Positions 20,871-30,402 of a stretch of DNA of 64,000 nt are shown in pieces. Both the position numbers and the translations under genes were made by a program. Source of the DNA: Sulfurospirillum arsenophilum NBRC 109478 (GTDB lineage: Bacteria; Campylobacterota; Campylobacteria; Campylobacterales; Sulfurospirillaceae); contig NZ_BBQF01000001.1 of assembly GCF_000813345.1 (NCBI RefSeq), positions 62,001-126,000 on the forward strand. The letters are read 5' to 3'. Below the pieces are notes generated by a model. The model was given only the letters and a program-made list of their open reading frames with translations, had not been told where the DNA came from and ran no database searches. Positions within the stretch are counted from its first letter, which is position 1, and each line of letters begins with the position of its first letter.

Positions 20871-22198
20871 TATTTGAACACCCTTTGAAAGATTTTATCA
20901 ACATTTTTTGTATAGTAGCTATAGTCAAAACACTCTCTGATTTCTGATTCACTCAGTTTTGCTCTAAGATCTTCATCGCCTAGTAAGTTTTGAAGGTACA
21001 AACTTTCTCCTTCACTATTAAGAGCTGGTTTTCCATGCTGAAGATCTTCCCATACTTTCATAGCATTACGTTGAACAATTTTGTAGGCATCTTCACGCGA
21101 TACATTTTTGAGTGGAAGTTCAAGCAGAATACGTTGAGAGAAAACAAGTCCTCCTGTGAGGTTAAGGTTGCGCATCATATTGTCTGGATAAACAACCAAT
21201 TTTGAGATAACACTGTTGAGGCGATTTAGCATGAAATCTGTGGTAATAAATCCATCGGGTAAAATAAAACGTTCGACAGAGCTGTGACTGATGTCCCTCT
21301 CATGCCACAATGCAACGTTTTCCATAGCTGGGATCGCGTAAGAGCGAATCATGCGGCAAAGTCCAGTAATGTTCTCACTGAGGACTGGATTGCGTTTGTG
21401 GGGCATTGCAGAGCTTCCTTTTTGTCCTTTTTCAAAGAACTCTTCACATTCATACACTTCAGTACGTTGATAGTGGCGAACAGCAACCGCAATTTTCTCA
21501 CAACTTGAAGCTAAAAGAGCAAGTGCATTCATTAACGCTGCATAACGATCGCGTTGAATGACTTGGTTTGAAACAGGAGCAGGTGTGAGCCCAAGGTCTT
21601 CACATACATACTCTTCAAGTTCAATTGGGGAGTGAGCCATATTTCCCATAGCGCCACTGATTTGCCCTACTGAAATGACTTCCATAACATTTTCAAGATT
21701 TTTGAGACTTCGTTTGATCTCTTCGTACCAAATAGCAAGAACCAAACCAAAAGTGATAGGCTCACCATGAATGCCATGACTTCGTCCAACCATCAGCGTC
21801 ATCTTGTGTTCCATTGCTCTAGTTTTTAAAGATTCCATCAATGTTTTGACATCGTCAATAATTACATGTAAAGAATCACGCATTTGAAGTGCAACTGCCG
21901 TATCGATACAATCAGAACTGGTCATGCCATAATGTACCCATCTGCTTTCTTCTCCAAGGCTGTCTGCAACACTGGTTAAAAAAGCAATAACATCATGCCT
22001 TGTTACTTTTTCAATTTCATCAATTCTGTCAATATTAAATTTGGCATTCTTAACAATTTTTTCACAATCGACATCTGGAATGAGCCCTAGTTTATTCCAC
22101 GCTTTAGTTGCGGCCTTTTCGACTTTGAGCCATGCGTCGTATTTTGCCTCAATTGTCCAATGCTTTTTCATCTCTTCTCTTGCGTAGCGCTCTACCAT
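20870..22198 (-). CDS. purB: Adenylosuccinate lyase
   Basis: Acts twice in purine synthesis, cleaving SAICAR and adenylosuccinate to release fumarate. The fumarase/lyase superfamily signature GSSAMPHKRNP is near residue 260, and the catalytic His region TSSDCIDTA and GRSHGIHGEP are present. 442 residues from the ATG at 22198 (MVERYAREEM). An earlier ATG at 22204 touches the AAGGA ribosome site, which is correctly spaced 6 bases from 22198. Coupled to nrdA. A palindrome copy at 21862 encodes SLHVII. Confidence 0.96.
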   Translation of the reverse strand: MVERYAREEMKKHWTIEAKYDAWLKVEKAATKAWNKLGLIPDVDCEKIVKNAKFNIDRIDEIEKVTRHDVIAFLTSVADSLGEESRWVHYGMTSSDCIDTAVALQMRDSLHVIIDDVKTLMESLKTRAMEHKMTLMVGRSHGIHGEPITFGLVLAIWYEEIKRSLKNLENVMEVISVGQISGAMGNMAHSPIELEEYVCEDLGLTPAPVSNQVIQRDRYAALMNALALLASSCEKIAVAVRHYQRTEVYECEEFFEKGQKGSSAMPHKRNPVLSENITGLCRMIRSYAIPAMENVALWHERDISHSSVERFILPDGFITTDFMLNRLNSVISKLVVYPDNMMRNLNLTGGLVFSQRILLELPLKNVSREDAYKIVQRNAMKVWEDLQHGKPALNSEGESLYLQNLLGDEDLRAKLSESEIRECFDYSYYTKNVDKIFQRVFK

Positions 22199-22316
22199 TT
22201 TCATTCCTTGTCTATTTTGTGATTTTTCTGTGATAAAATACGGTGAATTTATCTATGGAATCGTGTTTTATTTGATTCTTTATTTTAACAATATAGGACT
22301 AAAAAAGGGTTGAATT

Positions 22317-23225
22317 TTGGCGTATACTTTGAAAAAGTTTGTTCTTGAAGAACCAACACTTGCCTTTCGCTTCTTAATGGATACCTTTGATATCAGCATG
22401 GGTGAAGCACAAAAGATGGTTGATAAAAGGCGAGTGTTTGTAGAAGAAGAGCAACTTCTGAAAAAATCAGCTCTGATTGTGGGTAATATTGGTGTTGTTG
22501 TCTTTGAAGGTAATCCCAAAGGCTTATTGCCAGTTTTTGAGACGGAAGATTTTGCAGTGTTTGAAAAACCTAGTGGGGTTATGATGCATCCTCGAAAACG
22601 AAGTGATGGATATACACTTAATGACGAGATTAAATCACTTTACGGTAAAGATGCCAATGCGGCACATCGTATTGATAAAAGTACGAGTGGTTTGGTGTTA
22701 GTCGGAAAACATAAACAAGCCGAAATTGATCTCAAGCGCATCTTTGCAACAAGGCAAGTTCAAAAGAGTTACTTAGCTTTGGTTCATGGTAAAATTGATG
22801 ACATGATTATGATAGATGAGAAACTAAAACGCGATGTGGAAACAAGTCAAATCCGTCTTAAAGTCCATGTAGATGAAAGAGGAAAAGCTTCTCAAACCAA
22901 GATAACGCCCCTACACTATTTCGCAGATAAAAATGCTACGTTGGTTGAGGCTATTCCTTATACCGGAAGACAGCATCAGATTAGAGTTCATTTGTTCCAC
23001 GTGAAACATCACATTGTTGGTGATCCAATTTATGGTATTGATGAATCTTATGCTGAAAAGTTTTTAGATGGTTTAATGAGTGTGGAAGAGCAATTGGAAA
23101 TCACTCAAAGTTCACGTCTTCTTTTACATGCACAAACACTTGCATTTGAGTATAAAGGTATTCCTTATAAGATTGAATCAAAATTTGATGCGAAAACGAT
23201 ATTTTACAACTTAATGAAAGGATAG
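22317..23225 (+). CDS. RluA family 23S/tRNA pseudouridine synthase
   Basis: Converts a uridine in structured RNA to pseudouridine. An S4-like N-terminal domain (about residues 10-70) precedes the RluA catalytic domain with HRIDKSTSGLVLVGK (catalytic Asp) and TGRQHQIRVHL. 302 residues, normal for the RluC/RluD group; which site it modifies cannot be told. It starts at TTG with AGGG upstream. The FAH-family gene follows after 2 bases. Confidence 0.9.
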   Translation: MAYTLKKFVLEEPTLAFRFLMDTFDISMGEAQKMVDKRRVFVEEEQLLKKSALIVGNIGVVVFEGNPKGLLPVFETEDFAVFEKPSGVMMHPRKRSDGYTLNDEIKSLYGKDANAAHRIDKSTSGLVLVGKHKQAEIDLKRIFATRQVQKSYLALVHGKIDDMIMIDEKLKRDVETSQIRLKVHVDERGKASQTKITPLHYFADKNATLVEAIPYTGRQHQIRVHLFHVKHHIVGDPIYGIDESYAEKFLDGLMSVEEQLEITQSSRLLLHAQTLAFEYKGIPYKIESKFDAKTIFYNLMKG

Positions 23226-23227
23226 AA

Positions 23228-23842
23228 ATGAAAACAGTTATTTTAGATGGTGTAAGAGTTGCCCCCAGTAAAGTAGTATGTATTGGACGAAATTATGTTG
23301 AACATATTAAAGAGTTGAACAATGAGGTCCCTACTTCCATGGTTTTGTTTATGAAACCTAACGCTGCGCTAAGCAGTGAGCTCATAACAGGTGCAATAAC
23401 ACCTCTTCATTATGAAGGAGAAATATCTTTTTTAATAAAGAAAGGAAAGATTGCAGCTGTTGCTTTTGGGCTGGACTTGACTAACCGTGAACTTCAAAGT
23501 GAGCTCAAAGGAAAAGGCTTACCATGGGAGCGTGCAAAGGCTTTTGATGGTGCAGCTGTTATGAGTCAGTTTGTAAGTATTGAAGAATACAATATTGATA
23601 AACTCTCAATGCAATTATGGATTAATGATGTGTTAGTTCAAGAGGGAAATATTGATCTAATGATTCATAAACCTCTTTCTATTATCAAAGAGATTAACTC
23701 ATTTTCAACACTTATTGATAACGATATTGTTATGAGCGGTACCCCAAAAGGTGTTGGAAGTTATGTGAAAGGCGATAAATTTGTAGGTAAGATTTTTGTT
23801 GCAGACAGAGAAATTATTTCCAAAGAATGGATAGCTAAATAA
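23228..23842 (+). CDS. Fumarylacetoacetate hydrolase family protein
   Basis: A 204-residue single-domain FAH-family protein. Seen: CIGRNYVEH at the N-terminus, FMKPN, the metal-binding acidic residues in HYEGEISFLI, and MSGTPKGVG near the C-terminus. Small bacterial relatives act as acylpyruvate hydrolases or oxaloacetate decarboxylases, so a role in disposing of keto acids is plausible but not shown here. Two bases after the pseudouridine synthase, likely co-transcribed. Confidence 0.9.
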   Translation: MKTVILDGVRVAPSKVVCIGRNYVEHIKELNNEVPTSMVLFMKPNAALSSELITGAITPLHYEGEISFLIKKGKIAAVAFGLDLTNRELQSELKGKGLPWERAKAFDGAAVMSQFVSIEEYNIDKLSMQLWINDVLVQEGNIDLMIHKPLSIIKEINSFSTLIDNDIVMSGTPKGVGSYVKGDKFVGKIFVADREIISKEWIAK

Positions 23843-23850
23843 AATCAAAA

Positions 23851-23870
23851 GAGCTTTACATGTAAAGCTC
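23851..23870. repeat. 20-bp perfect palindrome between convergent genes
   Basis: GAGCTTTACATGTAAAGCTC, the longest perfect extension of the TTACATGTAA word in the window. It lies between the end of the FAH-family gene (23842) and the end of the small gene at 23871, followed by T-rich sequence, so it could also work as a terminator hairpin. Confidence 0.85.
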
Positions 23871-23969
23871 TTACTTCTCTTTTTTAAAGAGGACTGTCAC
23901 CAATCCACCTACTCCTACGATAACAACAATAATTAAAAATCCAAGTTGAAAAAGATCAAGCATTGTCAT
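23871..23969 (-). CDS. Small single-pass membrane protein, 32 residues
   Basis: A 32-residue frame ([20 protein letters not shown], then [12 protein letters not shown]): a transmembrane helix of about 20 residues and a basic tail, predicted topology N-out, C-in. Its ATG overlaps the end of rlmN by 14 bases and has GGAG spaced 7 bases upstream inside rlmN, so it would be translationally coupled. Function unknown; too short for homology by eye. Confidence 0.55.
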   Translation of the reverse strand: MTMLDLFQLGFLIIVVIVGVGGLVTVLFKKEK

Positions 23970-25032
23970 TTTTTTGCTCCTTATCTTTTAGTTGACCACA
24001 TGCCGCACTGATATCCAAACCTTTGGATTGACGAATAGTACAAAGTACTCCATGATCTACAAGATACTGTTGAAAAGCAACCATATCTTTCTCTAATGGA
24101 CGTCCAAATTCACTTCCTGGATGTGGGTTAAAATAGATAAGATTGACTTTCGATTTTATGCCATGTAGGAGCTTCACCAGCTTCTTTGCACTCTTTTGGT
24201 CATCATTTACCCCTTTCATCACTAAGTATTCAAACATGACGCGTTTACGTGCATCTATGGGGAAAGCTTTGACGGCATTAATAATCGACTCAATATTATA
24301 GGCTTTATTGATAGGCATTAATTTTTGTCGTAGATCATCATCAACAGCGTGTAGTGAAATTGCTAACAGTACCCCTAAATCCATAAGACCAAGTTTTTCG
24401 ATTTGTGCACTAAGTCCACTGGTAGAAATAGTTTGTCTTCGTGGAGAGATAGAAAGACCATCAAGATCGTTAAAAATACGCACTGCTTTGCTCACGTTAG
24501 TAAGATTGTCCAATGGTTCACCCATTCCCATATAAACAATATTAACACGCCTGTTTTCGGCAATAGCATTATCTCTTTTAATCATTAGAATTTGGGTTGT
24601 TATTTCACCGGCTGTTAAGTTACGTTTGAATCCACTTTTTCCTGTAAGGCAAAAGGCGCACCCTATTTTACACCCTACTTGAGAAGATATACAGATGGTA
24701 TAGCGCGTATGATGAAGAAGTTTACCCTCTTCATCTGTTTGTTCTTGCTTCATGGGTAGGAGAACCGATTCTACTGTGTTGCCATCTTTAAGTGAAAATA
24801 GGTATTTTTTACTGCCATCCCTACTCTCTTCAACTTTGACGATCATAAGTGGATCAAGATAGTATGTTGAATTGAGTTGTTCTTTAAGCTCTTTTGGTAG
24901 ATTTTTCATTTCATCAAAAGAAGTAACATATTTTTGATAAAGCCATTGATAAATTTGCTTCGCTCTAAATGCAGGTTTAATAACTTCTGATAACTCATCT
25001 TTCGAGAGATCAAATATATTTTGTTTTTCCAT
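23956..25032 (-). CDS. rlmN: Dual-specificity 23S rRNA/tRNA adenine C2-methyltransferase
   Basis: Radical-SAM enzyme that methylates C2 of A2503 in 23S rRNA and A37 in some tRNAs. The cluster motif CKIGCAFC is at about residue 123-130, MGMGEPLDN follows, and the second catalytic Cys is in AACGQL near the C-terminus. 358 residues, normal. The structured repeat element copy B fills its upstream region. Confidence 0.95.
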   Translation of the reverse strand: MEKQNIFDLSKDELSEVIKPAFRAKQIYQWLYQKYVTSFDEMKNLPKELKEQLNSTYYLDPLMIVKVEESRDGSKKYLFSLKDGNTVESVLLPMKQEQTDEEGKLLHHTRYTICISSQVGCKIGCAFCLTGKSGFKRNLTAGEITTQILMIKRDNAIAENRRVNIVYMGMGEPLDNLTNVSKAVRIFNDLDGLSISPRRQTISTSGLSAQIEKLGLMDLGVLLAISLHAVDDDLRQKLMPINKAYNIESIINAVKAFPIDARKRVMFEYLVMKGVNDDQKSAKKLVKLLHGIKSKVNLIYFNPHPGSEFGRPLEKDMVAFQQYLVDHGVLCTIRQSKGLDISAACGQLKDKEQKNDNA

Positions 25033-25049
25033 AATTCCTCAAATTTTTT

Positions 25050-25152
25050 ATTTTAGTTCTTTCTGAACTTTGAACACGCATTTAAAGCAAAGCTTCAAAT
25101 GCTACACTAACGCTTAGTTTTCTTCGGCAGAAAGCCCAAGCACGTCGTGCTT
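25050..25152 (-). repeat. Structured repeat element, copy B
   Basis: Matches 24..127 (plus strand). On the minus strand: AGCACG/CGTGCT (25139..25151), a block with GGGC, TTTC-TGCCGAA-GAAA and GTGTA, a hairpin GCATTTGAAGC/GCTTTAAATGC (25078..25102; one G-U pair), and AGTTC/GAACT (25055..25069). Compared with copy A, TTG...CAA has become TTC...GAA and the long hairpin keeps pairing despite different bases. It lies between the stop of the phosphorylase-like gene and rlmN. Confidence 0.6.
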
Positions 25153-25163
25153 TATATTTTGCT

Positions 25164-25712
25164 TTACAAGATGCAGATTTTTTTTACATGTAAAGCAATT
25201 AACTCTTTAGCTTTAGCATGGTTTTTTATAAAATCATTATGTGCATTTTCATTGCAATAATTAGTAACCACAAAAAGGCCAGAACAAGGTATATTGAATT
25301 GATTGGCAACGCTTACAATCGAGAAGAACTCCATATTTTCTAACTCAATATTTTTTTCAAGCATTTTATTTGCTAAGGTAACATCCGTAGTAATGTAATT
25401 ACTTGAATTGATAATAGGCGATGGATGATTTGTTCCACGTGAAACATAAATATTGTCTGCCTCAATTTGATTTTTTAAAGGAGTGTAGCACTGATTTTGT
25501 AAATAACCAAGTTCAATATTGGTAGCACTATGACTGTAAATTAGGTCTAAAGGTTGGTAACTGCCATAACTCCCTGCTGTTCCAATAAAAAATAAAAAAG
25601 CAGGTTTCTCTTCAAGTACAAGTTGGGTTAAGTTGATAGCGCTTTCTATAAGTCCAACACCAATCGGTTTAGCAAAATCAAATGTTTCATTTCGCCCAGC
25701 ACAGAGAATCAT
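25164..25712 (-). CDS. Nucleoside phosphorylase/nucleosidase-like protein
   Basis: A 182-residue member of the purine nucleoside phosphorylase/MTA-SAH nucleosidase fold, shorter than typical (about 230). FIGTAGSYG is the glycine-rich nucleoside/phosphate loop and [16 protein letters not shown] corresponds to the substrate-binding ExE-type strand of that fold. Overlaps hisF by 4 bases. Which nucleoside it uses, and whether it is active given its length, is uncertain. A palindrome copy at 25183 encodes ALHVKK at the C-terminus. Confidence 0.78.
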   Translation of the reverse strand: MILCAGRNETFDFAKPIGVGLIESAINLTQLVLEEKPAFLFFIGTAGSYGSYQPLDLIYSHSATNIELGYLQNQCYTPLKNQIEADNIYVSRGTNHPSPIINSSNYITTDVTLANKMLEKNIELENMEFFSIVSVANQFNIPCSGLFVVTNYCNENAHNDFIKNHAKAKELIALHVKKICIL

Positions 25713-26467
25713 ATTCGTACTGCGATTCCCTCATGTCTGAGGTAACGTTTAAGATCCATAATATCAATCTCTTTAAAGTGAAAAATAGAAGCAGCAAGCG
25801 CTGCATCAGCACCATTTAAGAACGCATCTTTAATGTGCTCCATTGTCCCTGCCCCACCACTAGCAATGACAGGAATATCAAGCATGTTACTCATTTGAGA
25901 AGTAAGTGGAATGTCATAGCCATTTTTTGCACCATCACAATCCATAGATGTTAAGAGTATTTCACCTGCCCCTCGCTCTTGAGCCTCTTTTGCCCAAGCC
26001 AGTGCATCAAGACCCGTATCGATTCTGCCACCATTGATAAAAACATGCCATGAATCACCCATACGTTTAGCATCAATAGCTACAACAATACATTGTGAAC
26101 CAAAACGTTTAGATGATTCATCTATAAAATGTGGATTAGCGATTGCTGGAGAATTGATGCTCACTTTATCGCATCCTACATGTAAAAGTCGGTAAATGTC
26201 TTCCAGTGTTCGTATACCTCCACCAACAGTAAGTGGTATAAAAACTTCGCGAGCTACTTTTTCAACAATATCAACAATTGTTCCGCGTCCTTCATGGCTA
26301 GCCGTAATATCTAAAAAAGTGAGTTCATCCGCGCCTTCATCATTGTATCGTTTTGCTATTTCAACAGGATCACCTGCATCTTTAAGTCCAACAAAATTAA
26401 CACCCTTAACAACGCGTCCATTTTTGACGTCTAGGCAAGGGATAATACGCTTAGCGAAATGCTCCAT
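25709..26467 (-). CDS. hisF: Imidazole glycerol phosphate synthase, cyclase subunit
   Basis: Forms the imidazole ring in histidine biosynthesis together with HisH. A TIM barrel with [19 protein letters not shown] at the N-terminus (catalytic Asp), TVGGGIRT, and ASGGAG near the C-terminus. 252 residues, exactly the usual size. No hisH adjoins, so the his genes are scattered. The phosphorylase-like gene starts inside its last codons. Confidence 0.97.
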   Translation of the reverse strand: MEHFAKRIIPCLDVKNGRVVKGVNFVGLKDAGDPVEIAKRYNDEGADELTFLDITASHEGRGTIVDIVEKVAREVFIPLTVGGGIRTLEDIYRLLHVGCDKVSINSPAIANPHFIDESSKRFGSQCIVVAIDAKRMGDSWHVFINGGRIDTGLDALAWAKEAQERGAGEILLTSMDCDGAKNGYDIPLTSQMSNMLDIPVIASGGAGTMEHIKDAFLNGADAALAASIFHFKEIDIMDLKRYLRHEGIAVRI

Positions 26468-26580
26468 AAGGCTCTCTTTTATAGATAAATATAAGCATAA
26501 ATGATAGCAAAAGAATTAAAAAAAACTTCTGAAAATAGAGATTAATTAAGCGTATAACTCTTTTATAAGTAAAGATTAGC

Positions 26581-26586
26581 TACAAT
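26581..26586 (+). promoter_or_regulatory. -10 box for rsmA
   Basis: TACAAT in the context TTAGCTACAATCGG, 30 bases before the TTG start at 26617. Confidence 0.45.
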
Positions 26587-26616
26587 CGGTTAAATTTTAG
26601 AAAATAGGCGTGCAAA

Positions 26617-27468
26617 TTGATAGAGGCAAAGAAGAAATTTGGCCAAAATTTTTTAAAAGATAGTAGTGTTTTAAGTAAAATCATCCAAGCGATGCCCCGA
26701 AATGATCGAAAACTCGTTGAGATAGGGCCTGGCTTAGGTGATTTGACGCAAGAACTACTGAAGGTTAAGCCTTTAGTAGCATACGAGGTCGATGAAGACT
26801 TGTGCGTTTATTTGAGAAAAAAATTCTCAAAAGAGATAGATGAGGGGAGCCTAACATTGGTCCACGCCGATGTTTTAAGCCAATTTGAAAAGGGTTCATT
26901 GCTCAACGAACCTTATGATTTGGTGGCGAATTTACCCTATTATATTGCGACAACCATTATTTTGGACGCTTTAGAAGATCCTTATTGTAAATCAATGGAG
27001 GTGATGGTTCAAAAAGAGGTTGCAGAGAAATTTGCAGCATCTCCAAAGACCAAAGAATTTACTTCTTTAGCAATTTTAGCCCAAAGTGTTGGCGTTGCAA
27101 AACTACTTTTTGATGTAGATCCAACATCGTTTGATCCGCAGCCTAAAGTTGTATCTTCTATTCTCAAGATTGACAAACAAAAAGAGTTTGTTGAAGGGTC
27201 ATTTTCGGGTATTTTTGAAACCAAAGAGGAATTGCAAAAATTTAAAAAATATTTGCGCTGTTCGTTTCAAAGTCCACGAAAAACTTGGTTGAAAAATATT
27301 TCTTCTGAGTTTGATAAGCAGTCTGTGCAAGATTTGATGCAGATGCAAAATCTCCCTGCAACCATTCGTCCTCATGAAATAAGCGTCTTGTCTCATCATC
27401 TACTATTTAAACATTTAAGGTTGAATGATGCAAGAAAACGAAGTAACGCAACAACAGAACAACAGTAA
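26617..27468 (+). CDS. rsmA: 16S rRNA dimethyladenosine transferase
   Basis: Dimethylates two adjacent adenines near the 3' end of 16S rRNA (KsgA). KKFGQNFLKD is the classic N-terminal signature, LVEIGPGLGDLT the SAM motif and NLPYYIATT the catalytic NLPY loop. 283 residues. It starts at TTG. The C-terminal 44 bases overlap the next gene, so RNase J is coupled to it. Confidence 0.95.
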   Translation: MIEAKKKFGQNFLKDSSVLSKIIQAMPRNDRKLVEIGPGLGDLTQELLKVKPLVAYEVDEDLCVYLRKKFSKEIDEGSLTLVHADVLSQFEKGSLLNEPYDLVANLPYYIATTIILDALEDPYCKSMEVMVQKEVAEKFAASPKTKEFTSLAILAQSVGVAKLLFDVDPTSFDPQPKVVSSILKIDKQKEFVEGSFSGIFETKEELQKFKKYLRCSFQSPRKTWLKNISSEFDKQSVQDLMQMQNLPATIRPHEISVLSHHLLFKHLRLNDARKRSNATTEQQ

Positions 27469-29428
27469 CGAAAAGCCTCAGGAGAGTACTCCAAAACCTG
27501 CTGGGCAACCCAAACAAAACCCTCATCCTAATAACAAAAAACAGGTGAGCCAAAATCCACAAACAAATGTACCAAAAGAGACTTCTGGAGAGACAACTAC
27601 GGGTGAAAAAAAGCCACGTAATAACAGAAGACGCAAAAGTAACAAATCTCCTACAGCTTCTATAGAGGGTAATGAGCCTTGGCAGAGAGATATGAAAAAG
27701 GCTATCGAAGCTAATCAAAAAATGCATAAAGATAGGCTCAATCGCTCTAACCTTATTGACCAAGTGTCTAAAGGAAAGATTAAAATCACTCCACTTGGAG
27801 GACTTGGTGAAATCGGTGGGAATATCTGTGTTTTTGAAACAGACACTTCCGCCATTATACTTGATGTGGGTATGAGTTTCCCAAGTGAGGACATGCATGG
27901 CGTGGACATCTTGGTTCCAGATTTTAGTTATTTGAGACAAATTAAGAAAAAAATTGCAGGAATTATTATTTCTCACGCACATGAGGATCATATTGGAGCA
28001 GTTTCGTATCTTTTTAAAGAGATGCAATTTCCGCTTTATGCAACCCCTCTTCCTCTTGGAATGCTTGCCAATAAATTCGATGAACATGGATTAAAAGCAC
28101 ATAAAAAGTATTTTAGACCCGTTGAAAAACGTAAAATATATAAAATTGGTGAGTTTGAAATAGAGTGGATTCACATTACTCACTCCATCATTGACGCTTC
28201 TTCCCTTGCTATTACGACTGAGGCTGGAACAATCATTCATACGGGTGATTTTAAAATAGATCATACCCCAATTGATGGTTATGTAACCGATCTTAACCGT
28301 TTTGCAGCTTACGGCGAAAAAGGGGTCCTTTGTTTGATGAGTGATAGTACAAACTCTTACAAAGAAGGTATAACGCGTAGTGAGAGTACTGTTGGAAAAA
28401 CGTTTGACTCAATTTTTGCAAAAGCAAAAGGTCGTGTCATTATGTCAACCTTCTCTTCTAATATTCATAGAGTTTATCAAGCAATTGATTATGGTTTAAA
28501 ATATGGTAGAAAAGTCTCCGTTATTGGTCGTTCGATGGAGAGAAACCTCTTTACCGCGATTGATCTTGGCTATATCCAATTGGATAAAAGTATATTTATC
28601 GATCCACATGAGGTGAATAAATACCCTGACAAAGATGTTTTGATTGTGACCACAGGCAGTCAAGGTGAAACGATGAGTGCACTTTACAGAATGGCAACGG
28701 ATGAGCATAGACATGTTAAGATCAAGCCAACCGATCAGATTATTATCTCAGCTAAAGCCATCCCTGGTAATGAAGGTAGTGTCTCTAAAGTACTAAACTT
28801 CTTACTTAAAAGTGGAGCTAACGTTGCGTATCAAGATTTTAGTGAAATTCACGTGAGTGGACATGCTGCGCAAGAAGAGCAAAAGCTTATTTTGCGTTTG
28901 GTAAAACCACGCTTTTTCCTTCCCGTTCATGGTGAGTACAATCACATTACAAAGCATAAAGAGACGGCGATGCAGTGTGGCATTCCTGAGCGTAATATTG
29001 TGCTGATGAGTGATGGTGACCAGATCGAAGTATGTTCAAAATATATGAAAAAGATTAAAACAGTCAAAACAGGGAAAGTGTTTATTGATAATCAAATCAA
29101 TGAACAGATTGCTGATGATGTTGTTATTGATCGCCAAAAGTTAGCAGATTCTGGTTTGGTTATGTTAGTGATTCAGATCGATAAAAGTGATCACAAATTG
29201 ATTTCAAAACCAAAAATTATTAGTTATGGTTTAGTTCCTGATCGTGATGATAAAGCTTTCTCCATTGAGATGGAAGGTGTTATTGACCAATTTATTGTAA
29301 ATGCTAAAGCAGAACTACTTGAGAATGCAAGAGCATTGGAAAATGAAGTAAGACAAGTGGTTCGTAAGCATATTTACCGACAAATGAAAAAATATCCAAC
29401 GATCGTTCCGACGATCTTTATGATGTAG
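27425..29428 (+). CDS. rnj: Ribonuclease J
   Basis: Metallo-beta-lactamase/beta-CASP RNase with endo- and 5' exonuclease activity, a main RNA decay and maturation enzyme in this phylum. About 115 residues of an N-, Q-, K- and P-rich disordered extension come first, as in Helicobacter RNase J. The catalytic domain then shows HAHEDHIGA (metal ligands), THSIIDASSLAI and HTGDFKID, with HVSGHA in the beta-CASP region and a C-terminal domain. 667 residues. Start ATGATG inside the end of rsmA. Confidence 0.94.
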   Translation: MMQENEVTQQQNNSNEKPQESTPKPAGQPKQNPHPNNKKQVSQNPQTNVPKETSGETTTGEKKPRNNRRRKSNKSPTASIEGNEPWQRDMKKAIEANQKMHKDRLNRSNLIDQVSKGKIKITPLGGLGEIGGNICVFETDTSAIILDVGMSFPSEDMHGVDILVPDFSYLRQIKKKIAGIIISHAHEDHIGAVSYLFKEMQFPLYATPLPLGMLANKFDEHGLKAHKKYFRPVEKRKIYKIGEFEIEWIHITHSIIDASSLAITTEAGTIIHTGDFKIDHTPIDGYVTDLNRFAAYGEKGVLCLMSDSTNSYKEGITRSESTVGKTFDSIFAKAKGRVIMSTFSSNIHRVYQAIDYGLKYGRKVSVIGRSMERNLFTAIDLGYIQLDKSIFIDPHEVNKYPDKDVLIVTTGSQGETMSALYRMATDEHRHVKIKPTDQIIISAKAIPGNEGSVSKVLNFLLKSGANVAYQDFSEIHVSGHAAQEEQKLILRLVKPRFFLPVHGEYNHITKHKETAMQCGIPERNIVLMSDGDQIEVCSKYMKKIKTVKTGKVFIDNQINEQIADDVVIDRQKLADSGLVMLVIQIDKSDHKLISKPKIISYGLVPDRDDKAFSIEMEGVIDQFIVNAKAELLENARALENEVRQVVRKHIYRQMKKYPTIVPTIFMM

Positions 29429-29436
29429 GGAATGGC

Positions 29437-30402
29437 ATGCAAGATTTTAAAGCTATCGCTAAAGAAGTATTAGAACTTGAAGCAAAAGAGTTGCTTAATG
29501 CCGCCCAAATGATCGGTGCTGAGATGAGTGAAGCAACCAACTTAATTGCTAACATCAAAGGTAAATTGATCGTAACAGGCGTGGGGAAAAGTGGACTCAT
29601 TGGAGCAAAGATCGCGGCAACACTTGCCAGTACAGGAACCAGTAGTTTTTTCCTTCATCCAACAGAAGCGATGCACGGCGATTTAGGTATGGTTGGCAAA
29701 GACGATGCGGTGTTGGCGATTAGCTATAGTGGAGAGAGTGAAGAGCTCATCAAAATATTACCGCATATCAAACGTTTTGAAATTCCACTTATTGGTATGG
29801 CTCGTACAAAAGAGTCTTCTTTAGGACATTACAGTGATATTTTTCTACCTTTACATGTAGAAAAAGAAGCATGCCCACTAGATGCTGCACCAACATGTTC
29901 AACAACACTCACGTTAGCTCTTGGTGATGCGTTAGCCGTTTGTTTAATGAAGAAGAAAAACTTTCAAAAAGAAGACTTTGCATCATTCCATCCTGGTGGA
30001 AGTTTGGGCAAACGTCTCTTTGTAAAAGTAAAAGATTTGATGTTAAAGCAAGATCTTCCGACTATCAATGAGGCAACCAAGCTCAAAGATGCCGTTATTA
30101 AAATGAGCGAAGGCAGACTAGGCAATGTGCTTATAACGGATAAGAACAATAAACTCTTAGCGATTTTAAGCGACGGCGACTTACGTAGAGCGCTCATGAG
30201 AGATGATTTTACAATGGATGCAACCGCGTATGAATACGCTACCAAAAATCCAAAAAAACTAGACGATGAAACGCTTTTAGCGAGTGATGCATTAGCGTTC
30301 ATTGAAACACACAAAATACAACTTGTAGCGATTACCGATAAGACAGGTACGCTTCAAGGTGTTTTACATATCCACCATTTAGTGGAAGCAGGAATAAAAT
30401 AA
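29437..30402 (+). CDS. kdsD: D-arabinose-5-phosphate isomerase (KpsF/GutQ family)
   Basis: Interconverts ribulose 5-phosphate and arabinose 5-phosphate, the first step to Kdo for lipopolysaccharide. A SIS domain (GVGKSGLIGAKIAATLASTG, and AISYSGESEE) is followed by two CBS domains (about 200-320). 321 residues, normal. ATG at 29437 with AGGGA 6 bases upstream. A TTTACATGTAG variant at 29850 encodes LPLHVEK. Followed immediately by the pseudouridine synthase. Confidence 0.93.
   Translation: MQDFKAIAKEVLELEAKELLNAAQMIGAEMSEATNLIANIKGKLIVTGVGKSGLIGAKIAATLASTGTSSFFLHPTEAMHGDLGMVGKDDAVLAISYSGESEELIKILPHIKRFEIPLIGMARTKESSLGHYSDIFLPLHVEKEACPLDAAPTCSTTLTLALGDALAVCLMKKKNFQKEDFASFHPGGSLGKRLFVKVKDLMLKQDLPTINEATKLKDAVIKMSEGRLGNVLITDKNNKLLAILSDGDLRRALMRDDFTMDATAYEYATKNPKKLDDETLLASDALAFIETHKIQLVAITDKTGTLQGVLHIHHLVEAGIK

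Noticed and set aside
27407-28087. 226-codon open frame antisense to rsmA and RNase J
   Set aside because: Its protein is rich in Leu, Arg, Phe and Cys without motifs; it is fully explained by the reverse of two confident genes.
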